Source: JALONO01 sp038209965 (lineage in GTDB: Bacteria; Bacteroidota; Bacteroidia; Cytophagales; Thermoflexibacteraceae). Taken from it: a stretch of DNA of 40,533 nucleotides. Positions 8,629-16,510 of the stretch are shown one piece after another. The DNA is taken from the NCBI GenBank assembly GCA_038209965.1, contig JBBQXF010000034.1:1-40533 (forward strand), given 5' to 3'. The translations under genes were made by a program, and so were the position numbers. The notes beneath the pieces are model-generated. The model worked only from the letters and a program-made list of their open reading frames with translations. It was not told where the DNA came from and did not search any database. Position 1 is the stretch's first letter; every line of letters begins with the position of its first letter.

Positions 8629-10806
8629 TTAGGCAGTGGTCTCCTTCAGATCCTGCTTGGCCTTGGCCTCAATTTTCTCCATCACGATGGGTTTGATTGC
8701 CTGCTTTCTGAAATAGGCCAACATTTCTTTGACCGTATTCTTTGCCCCTTCGTCATTGCCTTGGCGTTTTTGCATTTTGGCCATGTTGATCATGGCCATG
8801 TTGAGCGAAATATTGTCCAAGTTATGCCCAGCACTTTTTTTGGTGGCCTCCATCACTTTAATGAGCTGGGCTTCGTTCTCTTGGAAGTCGCGCTGACGAG
8901 TGTCCATTTGTTTTTCTTTGCCCAGCGCCTTGAACTCCCGGCCCGCATTGATGCCCTTTACCAACGCCGCATACACGGCCATTGGGTGGTTTTTGTACTT
9001 GTCCAGCACTAAGTCAAAGGCATCGTTGCCGCTGCGCAGGTAGGCCCCATCTGAGCCGAGCAAGCTGAGCAGGTAGCCTTGGTCGTCCCCAAAGAACAAA
9101 TCGGCCAGGTCGTCTTCGGCGGCGGTCACGGGCGATTTCACCCGCAGGCGCACTGGTTCGGAGACCACTTGGCTGCCATCGGTAGCAAAATAGACGGCCC
9201 GTAGGGTATAAAAGCCCCCTTGATCAAAATAAAAGCCATCCTTACCAAAGCCGATGTAGGCACTTTCATAAAGCGCAGGGTTATTGGCATCGAGCACCAC
9301 TTCTTTGGGGGCCATGAAATGTTCGCCCAACGGATGAAAGGCCACCACCCGGCCATCCGGCTTTTGGATGGCAATCTTGACCAGATCGAAGCTGGGGTGC
9401 AGGTAGGGGTGCACCGATTTGCCGCGCAGATCATAGGTGCGCAAGCGCAGATCCACCACTACTGGCTCACCGAAAGCATAGGAAGGACGGGCCTCGAGCC
9501 GGAGTTCTAGGCCCGAATGGTTCTCTACCATGGCCATGTATCCGTCATGGGCGTGATCATGGCCAGCCCCGAGTGCCCCACCGACCAGAAAGTTGTTGCC
9601 GCCCATGACCACGTTGTTGCGGTACGCGTGGCGGATGTGCATCAGTTCCTCAGCATCAAAGCGGAAGGGGAAAGCTGCCCAAAAACCGGCCGGGCCGCCA
9701 CTGGGAAAAAACCAGGGATAGTTCATCCACGAAAGCGAGCCGGTGCGGTTGGGCACGGCGGGTGAATTGAACGACTTTTGCCATGAGTGGGCCAAGTTGA
9801 AGCAGTGGCCCAACTCGTGGACATAAGTGTAGAGTTGGATGCGCTGCTGTTGGGCACTGGTGCCGCCGATCCCCGCGTTGAACACCGCGCAACCTTGCCG
9901 TTGTTTGCCCTGTTGGTCGAACATGATGCCATAGAGTCCAGTTCCCAAATCATGGAGTTGGGCCACCAACAGCCATACCCGCCACTGGGCTTGGTCGGTC
10001 CACCCGGTCAGGTTGGCCATCATGGCCGCGTGCAGTTCGCTATTGCTCCACGCGCTCCCGATGCTCGCTGTTGACACGATGTTCGTACCGCCAGTATTGA
10101 CCATCTCGACCCCGGCCTCCGCAAAAGCACTTGCTACTGACAGCACCCGGGCTGGCCCGCCCGAGGGCAAAGCCCCGGTGTTGTAGCCGGTAAAGGGCGC
10201 AACGCCCGATACATTGTCCTGCTCATAGAACACAGTGCGGAAAAACCGGGATTCGAGGGCGCAGGTGTAAGTGGCTGAGGGCGTTGTCGAAGTATCGTTG
10301 GTAAAAAAACGGAGCGTGGCGGCAGCGGCCGGTTGAAATAGTAGATTGCGCGGCACGGTCACCCGGATGTACCGATTGCCGATCGAAAAACCGAAGGTGG
10401 CATAGCCCCGGATCGTGGCCGAAGTAGCACCATAAGTGATGGTTGGCGAAGCGAGCACAAACGAACCATGGTAAGCGGTGGTTCCGCCAGAAATTTGATT
10501 GAAATCGCCGCTGACCCGGTTGAGGGGGCCGGTACCGTCAACATCAATCCGTAGCTCGAGCTGCCAAGCGCCCGAGTTCCCCCGGTAGCGCCCGCTCACC
10601 GTGCGCCGGGGAAGTACGAAGGGATGGCGCTGAATGCCCGTCATCCCATCTTCGTAGTTGTTGGCCGAGTCTTGCCCAAGCTGGGCATGTCCATTGGTGA
10701 GCAGGTTTTCTTCTACCGGCAACACCTCGTAGAATTCGTTATAGGAGATAGAATCGGAACTTTCCACACCAGCAAGTTGCTGGGAGGGATCATGGGTGAT
10801 TTCCAT
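8629..10806 (-). CDS. Metzincin-like zinc metalloprotease, no signal peptide
   Basis: 725-aa protein carrying the extended zinc motif HELGHCFNLAH (about residues 330-340) and, 21 residues further on, SLSWMNYPW, which fits a metzincin Met-turn (M361). Residues 60-190 look beta-rich (a possible beta-sandwich). After the catalytic part comes another beta-rich region with HDHAHDGYMAM and LELRLEARPSYAF. The last ~130 residues are helical with a repeat-like look (LDKYKNHPMAVYAALVKGI). The N-terminus (MEITHDPSQQ) is polar with no signal peptide, Tat motif or T9SS domain, so it appears cytosolic or released by another route. I cannot name a family. The assignment rests on the zinc and Met-turn motifs. 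It is divergent from asd. Confidence 0.75.
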   Translation of the reverse strand: MEITHDPSQQLAGVESSDSISYNEFYEVLPVEENLLTNGHAQLGQDSANNYEDGMTGIQRHPFVLPRRTVSGRYRGNSGAWQLELRIDVDGTGPLNRVSGDFNQISGGTTAYHGSFVLASPTITYGATSATIRGYATFGFSIGNRYIRVTVPRNLLFQPAAAATLRFFTNDTSTTPSATYTCALESRFFRTVFYEQDNVSGVAPFTGYNTGALPSGGPARVLSVASAFAEAGVEMVNTGGTNIVSTASIGSAWSNSELHAAMMANLTGWTDQAQWRVWLLVAQLHDLGTGLYGIMFDQQGKQRQGCAVFNAGIGGTSAQQQRIQLYTYVHELGHCFNLAHSWQKSFNSPAVPNRTGSLSWMNYPWFFPSGGPAGFWAAFPFRFDAEELMHIRHAYRNNVVMGGNNFLVGGALGAGHDHAHDGYMAMVENHSGLELRLEARPSYAFGEPVVVDLRLRTYDLRGKSVHPYLHPSFDLVKIAIQKPDGRVVAFHPLGEHFMAPKEVVLDANNPALYESAYIGFGKDGFYFDQGGFYTLRAVYFATDGSQVVSEPVRLRVKSPVTAAEDDLADLFFGDDQGYLLSLLGSDGAYLRSGNDAFDLVLDKYKNHPMAVYAALVKGINAGREFKALGKEKQMDTRQRDFQENEAQLIKVMEATKKSAGHNLDNISLNMAMINMAKMQKRQGNDEGAKNTVKEMLAYFRKQAIKPIVMEKIEAKAKQDLKETTA

Positions 10807-10897
10807 TAGACGTTATTGTTTAGTGACAGTCAAAACTAGTTTTTGTTGTACAAAAAACCTAATGTTTTTGAGCTTTATTTTACCGAAAAATCAATGA

Positions 10898-10920
10898 TAT
10901 CTGCAACAGCGTTGCAGATA
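10898..10920. promoter_or_regulatory. Perfect 10-bp palindrome between divergent genes
   Basis: TATCTGCAAC (10898-10907), AGC spacer, GTTGCAGATA (10911-10920). It sits about 92 bp before the metzincin-like start and about 98 bp before asd. There is no T-run on either side, so an operator for a dimeric regulator, or an mRNA leader hairpin, fits better than a terminator. Confidence 0.5.
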
Positions 10921-11017
10921 AAGTGCATCCGTGGAATGCAGCGCAAGAAACAATTGGGGGAAAAGGCATAAATTGCGCTCCCAGTTTTTTAGTGCAATTG
11001 AATCGACAAATAAAAAC

Positions 11018-12007
11018 ATGAAAGTAGCAGTAATAGGGGCAACTGGCCTAGTGGGTGGCGAAGTATTAAAGGTACTCAAAGAGCGCCAGTTCAAGTTTGA
11101 CACGCTGATTCCCGTGGCTTCGGCCAAATCGGTGGGCAGCTTAGTGGAATATAACGGGAAGACTTTCCCCGTCGTTGGTATGGACGAAGCCATTGCACTC
11201 AGGCCCGAGATTGCCATTTTTTCGGCTGGCGGCAGCACGTCACTCGAGCACGCCCCGCGCTTTGCCGAAGTGGGCACGGTGGTGATCGACAACTCCTCCG
11301 TATGGCGGATGGACCCGACCAAGAAGCTGGTCGTTCCCGAGATCAACGCCCATACCCTGACCAAAGACGATAAAATAATTGCCAATCCCAATTGTTCTAC
11401 CATCCAGATGGTGGTGGTGCTCAACCCTTTGCACCTCCGCTATGGAGTGAAGCGCGTCGTGGTGTCCACTTACCAATCGGTGACGGGGACAGGCAAAAAA
11501 GCCGTTGATCAATTGTTGAACGAACGCGCTGGTCAAGCCGGCCCGATGGCTTATCCCCACAAAATAGACTTGAATGTGCTGCCCCATATTGACGTTTTCT
11601 TGGACAACGGCTACACCAAAGAAGAAATGAAAATGGTGAACGAAACCAAGAAGATCATGCGCGATGACAGCATCAGAGTAACGGCCACCACGGTGCGCAT
11701 CCCGGTGGTGGGCGGCCACTCCGAAGCCGTGAACATCGAGTTTGCCAACGACTTTGACCTGAGCGAAGTGTATGAGATTTTGGGCAAGGCTGAGGGCGTG
11801 ATCGTGCAAGACGACGTAAAAACCAACCTGTACCCCATGCCCATGAACGCCCACGGGCGCGATGAGGTGTTTGTGGGCCGGATCCGCCGCGATGAGTCGC
11901 AGCCCAACAGCCTCAACCTGTGGATCGTGGCCGACAACCTGCGCAAGGGCGCGGCGACCAATGCGGTGCAAATTGCCGAATATTTGGTAAAAAGCGGGTT
12001 GGTGTAA
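11018..12007 (+). CDS. asd: Aspartate-semialdehyde dehydrogenase
   Basis: Reduces aspartyl-4-phosphate to aspartate-4-semialdehyde with NADPH, the branch point to lysine/diaminopimelate, threonine and methionine. It has 329 aa from the ATG at 11018; an upstream in-frame ATG at 10931 would add 29 residues before the Rossmann fold and is rejected. The NADP-binding motif GATGLVGGE is at residues 7-15. The catalytic cysteine C126 is in IANPNCSTIQ. The substrate-binding and catalytic H234 is in VVGGHSEAV. The length matches the family. It is a single-gene unit with its own terminator and no other lysine or threonine genes alongside. Confidence 0.97.
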   Translation: MKVAVIGATGLVGGEVLKVLKERQFKFDTLIPVASAKSVGSLVEYNGKTFPVVGMDEAIALRPEIAIFSAGGSTSLEHAPRFAEVGTVVIDNSSVWRMDPTKKLVVPEINAHTLTKDDKIIANPNCSTIQMVVVLNPLHLRYGVKRVVVSTYQSVTGTGKKAVDQLLNERAGQAGPMAYPHKIDLNVLPHIDVFLDNGYTKEEMKMVNETKKIMRDDSIRVTATTVRIPVVGGHSEAVNIEFANDFDLSEVYEILGKAEGVIVQDDVKTNLYPMPMNAHGRDEVFVGRIRRDESQPNSLNLWIVADNLRKGAATNAVQIAEYLVKSGLV

Positions 12008-12037
12008 AACTTTGGCGCCATCCCTCGCTTTTTATGC

Positions 12038-12072
12038 AGGTTGACAGCTTAGCAAAGTTGTCAACCTTTTTT
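12038..12072 (+). terminator. Rho-independent terminator of asd
   Basis: Stem AGGTTGACAGCTT (12038-12050) and AAGTTGTCAACCT (12055-12067) with one G-T pair, loop AGCA, then a six-T run to 12072. It lies 31 bp after the asd stop codon. Confidence 0.93.
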
Positions 12073-12076
12073 GCGT

Positions 12077-12540
12077 TTACTGCCAGGTGGCGGTAAAGCC
12101 TTTCAAGGCCTCTTGGTTGTATGTAAAGGTCTCATATCCAAAAAATTGGTGTTCACCCCCGATTTTGAGGAGAAACGAGCCACTGCCACCAACCAAATCG
12201 ATCGCTGACCAATATGGAAAGCCGGCTAGTCGGTTTAGGTGTAAACCATTTCACTGCCTACACTTGGCTTGGTAGGGCATAAGGCCGGCTAAACTGGCCA
12301 TGAACTTGGGACTGGCCAAAGTAGAATAAACCTGTTGGAAAACCCGGTACCTTGCTTCGTCCCTAATTTGGTTGGGCCGCATTTGATCGTAGAGGCCACT
12401 GCCACTGAATGCCCGAAATTTCCCCCCAGCAAATACACAATAATCTCAAAATCAAAGGTGGAGAGGCAAAATCATGTAAACGCTTTTTCTTTTAACTGTC
12501 ACTTTGCATTAAGCGGCAATCCGCTCGATGTGTCAATCAT
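12077..12540 (-). pseudogene. Decayed gene of unknown family (three in-frame TGA, one frameshift)
   Basis: No intact frame is present, but a protein-like reading can be followed on the minus strand for about 154 codons. From an ATG at 12540 it reads MIDTSSGLPLNAK, then TGA (12501-12499), QLKEKAFT, then TGA (12474-12472), then STFDFEIIVYLLGGNFG. Around 12410 the frame must shift, after which it reads SGLYDQMRPNQIRDEARYRV and onward to AGLMPYQAKCRQ. There follow TGA (12253-12251), then AGFPYWSAIDLVGG and a normal TAA at 12079-12077. All three internal stops sit where a tryptophan would be natural (TGG to TGA). I do not recognise the family. The upstream limit is uncertain. Confidence 0.55.
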
Positions 12541-12636
12541 GCAACTTATTGCCCAAATAGTGTAATACACACCTCACTTAATGTGCCCAACTTTGCACCG
12601 TAGAGAAAATTCATGTACTACTTAACTAATAAAAAA

Positions 12637-13161
12637 ATGGAAAAGGCATCAGAACAAAATAAGCAAAACTTATCGGCACAAGATGCAATAGATAAGCTGA
12701 AAGAACTCATCAAGAGCGAATCCATTTGTTTTTTTTGTACCCAACTCACCAAACAGCCAATAACTACTAGGCCCATGAGTACGCAGAAAGTGGATGATCA
12801 TGGGAATATCTGGTTTATGAGTTCCATTAAAAGTAATAAAAATACAGAAATTGGACAAGATAATATGGTACAGTTATTTTATTCCAATCCTTCCAGCTAC
12901 GAATTCCTTAGTGTGCTTGGCAATGCAACCATTACTACCGACAGAGAAAAAATTTATGAAATGTGGACACCGTTTGCCAAAGCATGGTTCAAAGATGGGA
13001 AAGAAGACACTAATATTTCTCTCATAAAAGTAACACCACAATCAGCTTACTATTGGGATACCAAAAACAACAAAATGATTTCCATGATTCAAATGTTCGC
13101 ATCTATGCTTACAGGTAGTGCACTTGACGGTGGCGTGGAAGGGACATTAAAAGTCAAATAA
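12637..13161 (+). CDS. General stress protein, pyridoxamine 5'-phosphate oxidase-like flavin-binding fold
   Basis: 174-aa split-barrel flavin-binding protein of the general stress protein 26 type. The ATG at 12637 is preferred over the one at 12613. Features: the N-terminal helix DAIDKLKELIKSESICFFCT, then ITTRPMSTQKVDDHGNIWFM, which forms the barrel and FMN-contact region, and VQLFYSNPSSYEFLSVLGNA, followed by the family's typical MWTPFAKAWFKDGKEDT, which resembles the conserved W-P/AWF-DG-DP segment. These proteins bind FMN or FAD and are linked to salt and oxidative stress; enzymatic activity is usually unproven. It is the first gene of an AT-rich stress-related block. Confidence 0.9.
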   Translation: MEKASEQNKQNLSAQDAIDKLKELIKSESICFFCTQLTKQPITTRPMSTQKVDDHGNIWFMSSIKSNKNTEIGQDNMVQLFYSNPSSYEFLSVLGNATITTDREKIYEMWTPFAKAWFKDGKEDTNISLIKVTPQSAYYWDTKNNKMISMIQMFASMLTGSALDGGVEGTLKVK

Positions 13162-13212
13162 ATTCAATCATCATAGCAACATCAAAAAACACAAGGTAAA
13201 GCTGAAAAAATA

Positions 13213-13377
13213 ATGCCTGAATACAAATATGGGACTTTGAAATCTAGTAGCGGAGCTGAGGTTAAAAGCCGTAACCAAACGATTGCAACCGGCCTGAGCG
13301 AAGCAAGAGGCGTCAGAGAAAAAACTCCTGCAAAAAAACGAACAGTTGTGAAAAATACCAGGCGTTTTAACTTTTAA
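13213..13377 (+). CDS. Small basic protein, DUF6496-like (54 aa)
   Basis: Short open frame starting MPEYKYGTLKSSSGAEVKSR and ending NTRRFNF before TAA. The core NQTIATGLSEAR resembles the KQAIAIGLSEAR signature of small DUF6496-type proteins, and the strongly basic tail (KTPAKKRTVVKNTRR) fits too. No known function; the lysine and arginine content suggests nucleic-acid binding. It starts 51 bp after the stress-protein stop and ends 9 bp before the ancestral start of the broken dehydrogenase, so the three probably formed one transcript. Confidence 0.7.
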   Translation: MPEYKYGTLKSSSGAEVKSRNQTIATGLSEARGVREKTPAKKRTVVKNTRRFNF

Positions 13378-13386
13378 AACACAAAC

Positions 13387-14369
13387 ATCAAAAGTTTATA
13401 TTTGGTATTGACTTTTTTGTTTTCATATTCATTGGTTTTTTCTCAAAATAACTCAGCCAATGTCTTGCCACCACCCTACGCAACTAAATCAGCTATGAAT
13501 TTTAGCAATGCAATCGGATGGGACAATGGTAGAGCACCAACCGCCCCAACTGGATTTATTGTTACAAATTACGCTGATGAATTCGATAATCCCAAGTGGA
13601 TGTACGTAACACCCAATGGGGATGTATTGGTAGCCGAAAGCAACGGAAAACATTCGTTGATCGAAAAAATTGGCGGTCAAGTAGTTGGTGCGAGCAAGTC
13701 CAATAATTTGAGCAATAGCGCCGACCGCATTAGTTTATTGCGTGATACCAATAACGACGAGATTCCAGATTTGCGAACCATTTTTTTAACTGAACTGAAT
13801 CAGCCTTTTGGTATGCTGGTCATTGGCGATTGGTTATACGTGGCCAATACTGACGCATTATGGCGGTTTCGTTATCAAACTGGGCAAACCGAAATCACTG
13901 AAAAAGGCGAAGAAATCATTGATTTGCCCTCGCAAGACCATGACCGACATTGGACTCGCAATATATTGGCCAATGCTGATAACACAAAAATATATATTGC
14001 CATTGGTTCAATTACAAATGTTGCCGAAAAAGGGATTGACCAAGAGGTAAAACGGGCTGATATTTTAGAGATAAATCCAGATGGCTCAGGCGAAATCATC
14101 TATGCAAGTGGTTTACGCAATCCGGTGGGCATGGACCGGGATACAGGGTGGTTTTCGTACCTTTTGCCAATGGAAAACCAACAGGCAAATCAGATGATTT
14201 TCTAACCGGATTTATGGTTGATGACCACAAAAAAGTCTACGGAAGACCAGTTGGCGTAATTGTCCTCTCTGACGGATCACTATTGGTTACCGACGATGTT
14301 TCTAACATAATCTGGCGAGTATCAGCCAAGCAATGCTCCAAAAAAGTTTTAGTTTCTGTTTGCAGCTAA
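13387..14369 (+). pseudogene. Broken L-sorbosone / PQQ-type sugar dehydrogenase gene
   Basis: Two fragments of a soluble beta-propeller sugar dehydrogenase. Fragment 1 (open from the TTG at 13402 to 14205) reads through a secretion signal (FLFSYSLVFSQ) to ASGLRNPVGMD; it includes NQPFGMLVIGDWLYVANTD and HWTRNILANAD. Fragment 2, in another frame, reads VVFVPFANGKPTGKSDDFL and ends at 14369 after GRPVGVIVLSDGSLLVTDD and IWRVS. Intact relatives have roughly 100 more residues between NPVGMD and VVFVPF (the NERDELGD and IGQHGSWNR region). That part is deleted and the junction near 14140-14147 shifts frame. The natural start appears lost: ATC at 13387 stands where ATG is expected before KSLYLVLTFLF. 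Almost certainly non-functional. Confidence 0.85.
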
Positions 14370-14429
14370 TGTTGATGTAGCCAACAAAGGTTTTGTAATG
14401 CTAAGGCAAATATGAGCCTTGTTTGAAGC

Positions 14430-14440
14430 GTCATTGCGAG
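14430..14440. repeat. GTCATTGCGAG motif, possible dispersed-repeat remnant
   Basis: GTCATTGCGAG in the short gap after the broken dehydrogenase resembles the core of intergenic repeats seen in many bacterial genomes. An inverted partial copy, CGCAATGAC, lies at 16323-16331 inside the terminator loop that closes the AT-rich block. A nine-base match alone could be chance. Confidence 0.25.
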
Positions 14441-14500
14441 CAGAAAGACCGCTTTCACACTTAAACACACCAAAAAAATTACCTTAAAAACTAAAATTCA

Positions 14501-14674
14501 ATGCAAAAAAAAGTATTTAGTATCGCACTATTTTTAGCCATACTTACAACATTTTCAAGCTGTGTGGCGATTGAAGGAATCTTTAAAGCGGGTATGGGCT
14601 TTGGCATTTTTATGGTGATCGCAGTTATCTCGCTTATTGCTTTTTTCATCATCAAAATGACGCGAAACAAATAA
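14501..14674 (+). CDS. Mini-lipoprotein with one membrane helix (57 aa)
   Basis: Starts MQKKVFSIALFLAILTTFSSC, a lipoprotein-type signal with the cysteine at residue 21 preceded by FSS. A linker VAIEGIFKAG and one transmembrane helix (GFGIFMVIAVISLIAFFII) follow, ending KMTRNK. Similar tiny membrane proteins are widespread in Bacteroidota stress clusters and are often mislabelled phosphatidate cytidylyltransferase; there is no room for such an enzyme. It starts 34 bp upstream of the hydrolase gene, suggesting co-transcription. Confidence 0.75.
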   Translation: MQKKVFSIALFLAILTTFSSCVAIEGIFKAGMGFGIFMVIAVISLIAFFIIKMTRNK

Positions 14675-14708
14675 TTTTTTTCACTCAACCAATTTAAAAA
14701 ATAGCAAA

Positions 14709-15629
14709 ATGAATTACATAGAATCAAACAAAGACACCACAGGCAGGCCTGTGAGGATCTATTACAACGATTACGGAACGGGAAAACCTGTTGTGCTCAT
14801 TCACGGTTGGCCATTGAGCAATGAAATGTGGGAATATCAAATTAGCGATTTAGTCGAGAGCGGACATCGCGTAATTGCCTACGATCGGCGCGGATTTGGA
14901 AAGTCGTCAAAACCATGGTACGGCTACGATTATGACACATTGACTGACGATTTAAAATCTTTGATAGACCAGCTTGGATTAGAGGACATCACACTCATTG
15001 GTTTTTCAATGGGTGGTGGCGAAGTAGTTCGCTATTTTAGTCGTCATGCAGGAAAAGGGGTAAGCAAAGTTGTTTTGATTTCTTCCGTAACACCATTCAG
15101 GCTAAAAAATGAAACCAATCCTGATGGTATGCCACAAGAAAAATTTGATGAGACTATTGAAAAAATCAAACAAGATCGCATTGGCTTCTTGGATGATTTT
15201 GGAAAAGCATTCTTCGGGGCATCAACATTTAGTAAACCATTGAGCACGCCGCTGTTAGAATATTACAGGATGCTTTGTTCATTTGCGTCACCCCGTGCTA
15301 CCCAAGAGTGCGCCAAAGCATTTGCATCAACTGATTTTCGCAGTGAAATGAAAACTGTAAATGTTCCTACTTTGATTATTCACGGCGACGAAGATAAAAC
15401 AGTTGATATCGAGATCTCGGCAAAAGAATCAACCAAACTCATTCCAAACAATGCATTTTTAATTTATGAGGGTGCTCCACATGGCCTGTTTTATACCGAA
15501 CGGGAAAAGCTAAATTCCGATTTAATCGAATTTATCACAAATGGAACAATACGAGTAAAAAAAATGAATTGGAATACAAACGATGAAGAGTTCAACAGTG
15601 TAATCGACCAAGATTTAGTATTAAAATAA
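14709..15629 (+). CDS. Alpha/beta hydrolase, non-heme haloperoxidase type
   Basis: 306-aa alpha/beta-hydrolase. The oxyanion motif VVLIHGWPLSNEMWE is near residue 30. AYDRRGFGKSSKP is characteristic of bacterial chloroperoxidase/arylesterase proteins. The nucleophile serine is in TLIGFSMGGGE (about residue 101), the acid in IIHGDEDKTV (Asp about 225) and the catalytic histidine in YEGAPHGLFYTE. It carries an extra C-terminal tail of about 35 residues (GTIRVKKMNWNTNDEEFNSV) beyond the usual ~275-aa family length. No signal peptide. It lies between the mini-lipoprotein and DUF892 genes, with a 31-bp gap to the latter. Confidence 0.92.
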   Translation: MNYIESNKDTTGRPVRIYYNDYGTGKPVVLIHGWPLSNEMWEYQISDLVESGHRVIAYDRRGFGKSSKPWYGYDYDTLTDDLKSLIDQLGLEDITLIGFSMGGGEVVRYFSRHAGKGVSKVVLISSVTPFRLKNETNPDGMPQEKFDETIEKIKQDRIGFLDDFGKAFFGASTFSKPLSTPLLEYYRMLCSFASPRATQECAKAFASTDFRSEMKTVNVPTLIIHGDEDKTVDIEISAKESTKLIPNNAFLIYEGAPHGLFYTEREKLNSDLIEFITNGTIRVKKMNWNTNDEEFNSVIDQDLVLK

Positions 15630-15660
15630 TTAATCATCTCAAACGCTAAAAAACAACAAA

Positions 15661-16251
15661 ATGAAAAGTACAACATCAAAGCACACGCAAAATGAAACAG
15701 CACCAAAAGGTGTAACCGCCAAGTCAGATGCCGCAAAAGGTCTTCGTGACTTATTTGAAGATCAGTTGAAAGACATCTATTGGGCAGAAAAGGAATTGAC
15801 AAAAGCAATCCCCAAGATGATTAAAAATTCAACTTCTGATGAATTGATTGAGGCGCTCACCGCACATTTGGAAGAAACCAAAAAGCATGTGACACGCTTG
15901 GAAGAGGCTTTCACGGTCATTGGTGTCAAAGCTCAAAGTAAAAAATGTGAAGCAATGGCAGGGCTTGTTAGAGAAGCAGAAGAAATAATGGAAGCAACAC
16001 AACCAGGCGTTGTCCGCGATGCGGGCATAATTTTGGCTGGGCAAAAAGTGGAGCATTATGAAATCGCAACTTATGGAACATTGGCGTCATTTGCAAAAAT
16101 CCTAGGCGAGACGAAAGCAGCATCTTTATTAGAAAAAACATTGAACGAGGAAAAAGCAGTAGACCAAAAACTCTCTGAGATTTCCAATTCAATAAATGTA
16201 GATGCAGTCGATGAAGACATGGAAATGGCTGACACCCACACAAAGCGATAA
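15661..16251 (+). CDS. Ferritin-like DUF892 (YciE/YciF-type) stress protein
   Basis: 196-aa helical protein. LRDLFEDQLKDIYWAEKELT (about residues 28-47) is the hallmark start of DUF892, with HLEETKKHVTRLEEAF, GLVREAEEIMEA and GQKVEHYEIATYGTL supplying the Glu/His residues of a four-helix di-metal bundle. The N-terminal ~25 residues are a polar extension. Family members are induced by osmotic and general stress; biochemical activity is not settled. It is the last gene of the AT-rich block and is closed by the terminator at 16301-16344. Confidence 0.93.
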   Translation: MKSTTSKHTQNETAPKGVTAKSDAAKGLRDLFEDQLKDIYWAEKELTKAIPKMIKNSTSDELIEALTAHLEETKKHVTRLEEAFTVIGVKAQSKKCEAMAGLVREAEEIMEATQPGVVRDAGIILAGQKVEHYEIATYGTLASFAKILGETKAASLLEKTLNEEKAVDQKLSEISNSINVDAVDEDMEMADTHTKR

Positions 16252-16300
16252 ATAAAAAACCAAAATTATTTTGGTGTAATTTATGATTTTGTGAAAAGTA

Positions 16301-16344
16301 AAGTACCGTTACTTGCGTATTTCGCAATGACGGTACTTTTTTTT
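16301..16344 (+). terminator. Rho-independent terminator closing the stress block
   Basis: AAGTACCGT (16301-16309) pairs with ACGGTACTT (16330-16338), and an inner stem TTGCG/CGCAA lies within. An eight-T run ends at 16344. It is 50 bp after the DUF892 stop. Confidence 0.9.
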
Positions 16345-16510
16345 AAGGTACCTACAACGCACCAAGTAACCTTTAAACGCGTTGATTTTTTGCTTTTGTA
16401 GTAAAATGAAAGTGCCAAATTTTCATTGCTAGTTGCGACCTTGGATGCTTGCGAAGCACCAATTACTTGCCTACGCAACGGCCAAAAAACAGTAGTGGCC
16501 CGCTTTTGGC

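Noticed and set aside
12077..12540. UGA read as tryptophan (code change or selenocysteine-like recoding).
   Set aside because: coaE and nuoB end in TGA, there is also a frameshift, and no recoding element is seen; pseudogene decay is simpler.
14430..16331. GTCATTGCG inverted copies as mobile-element ends of the stress block.
   Set aside because: Only nine bases match, and one copy sits inside a terminator loop; it could be chance, so it is listed only as a weak repeat.
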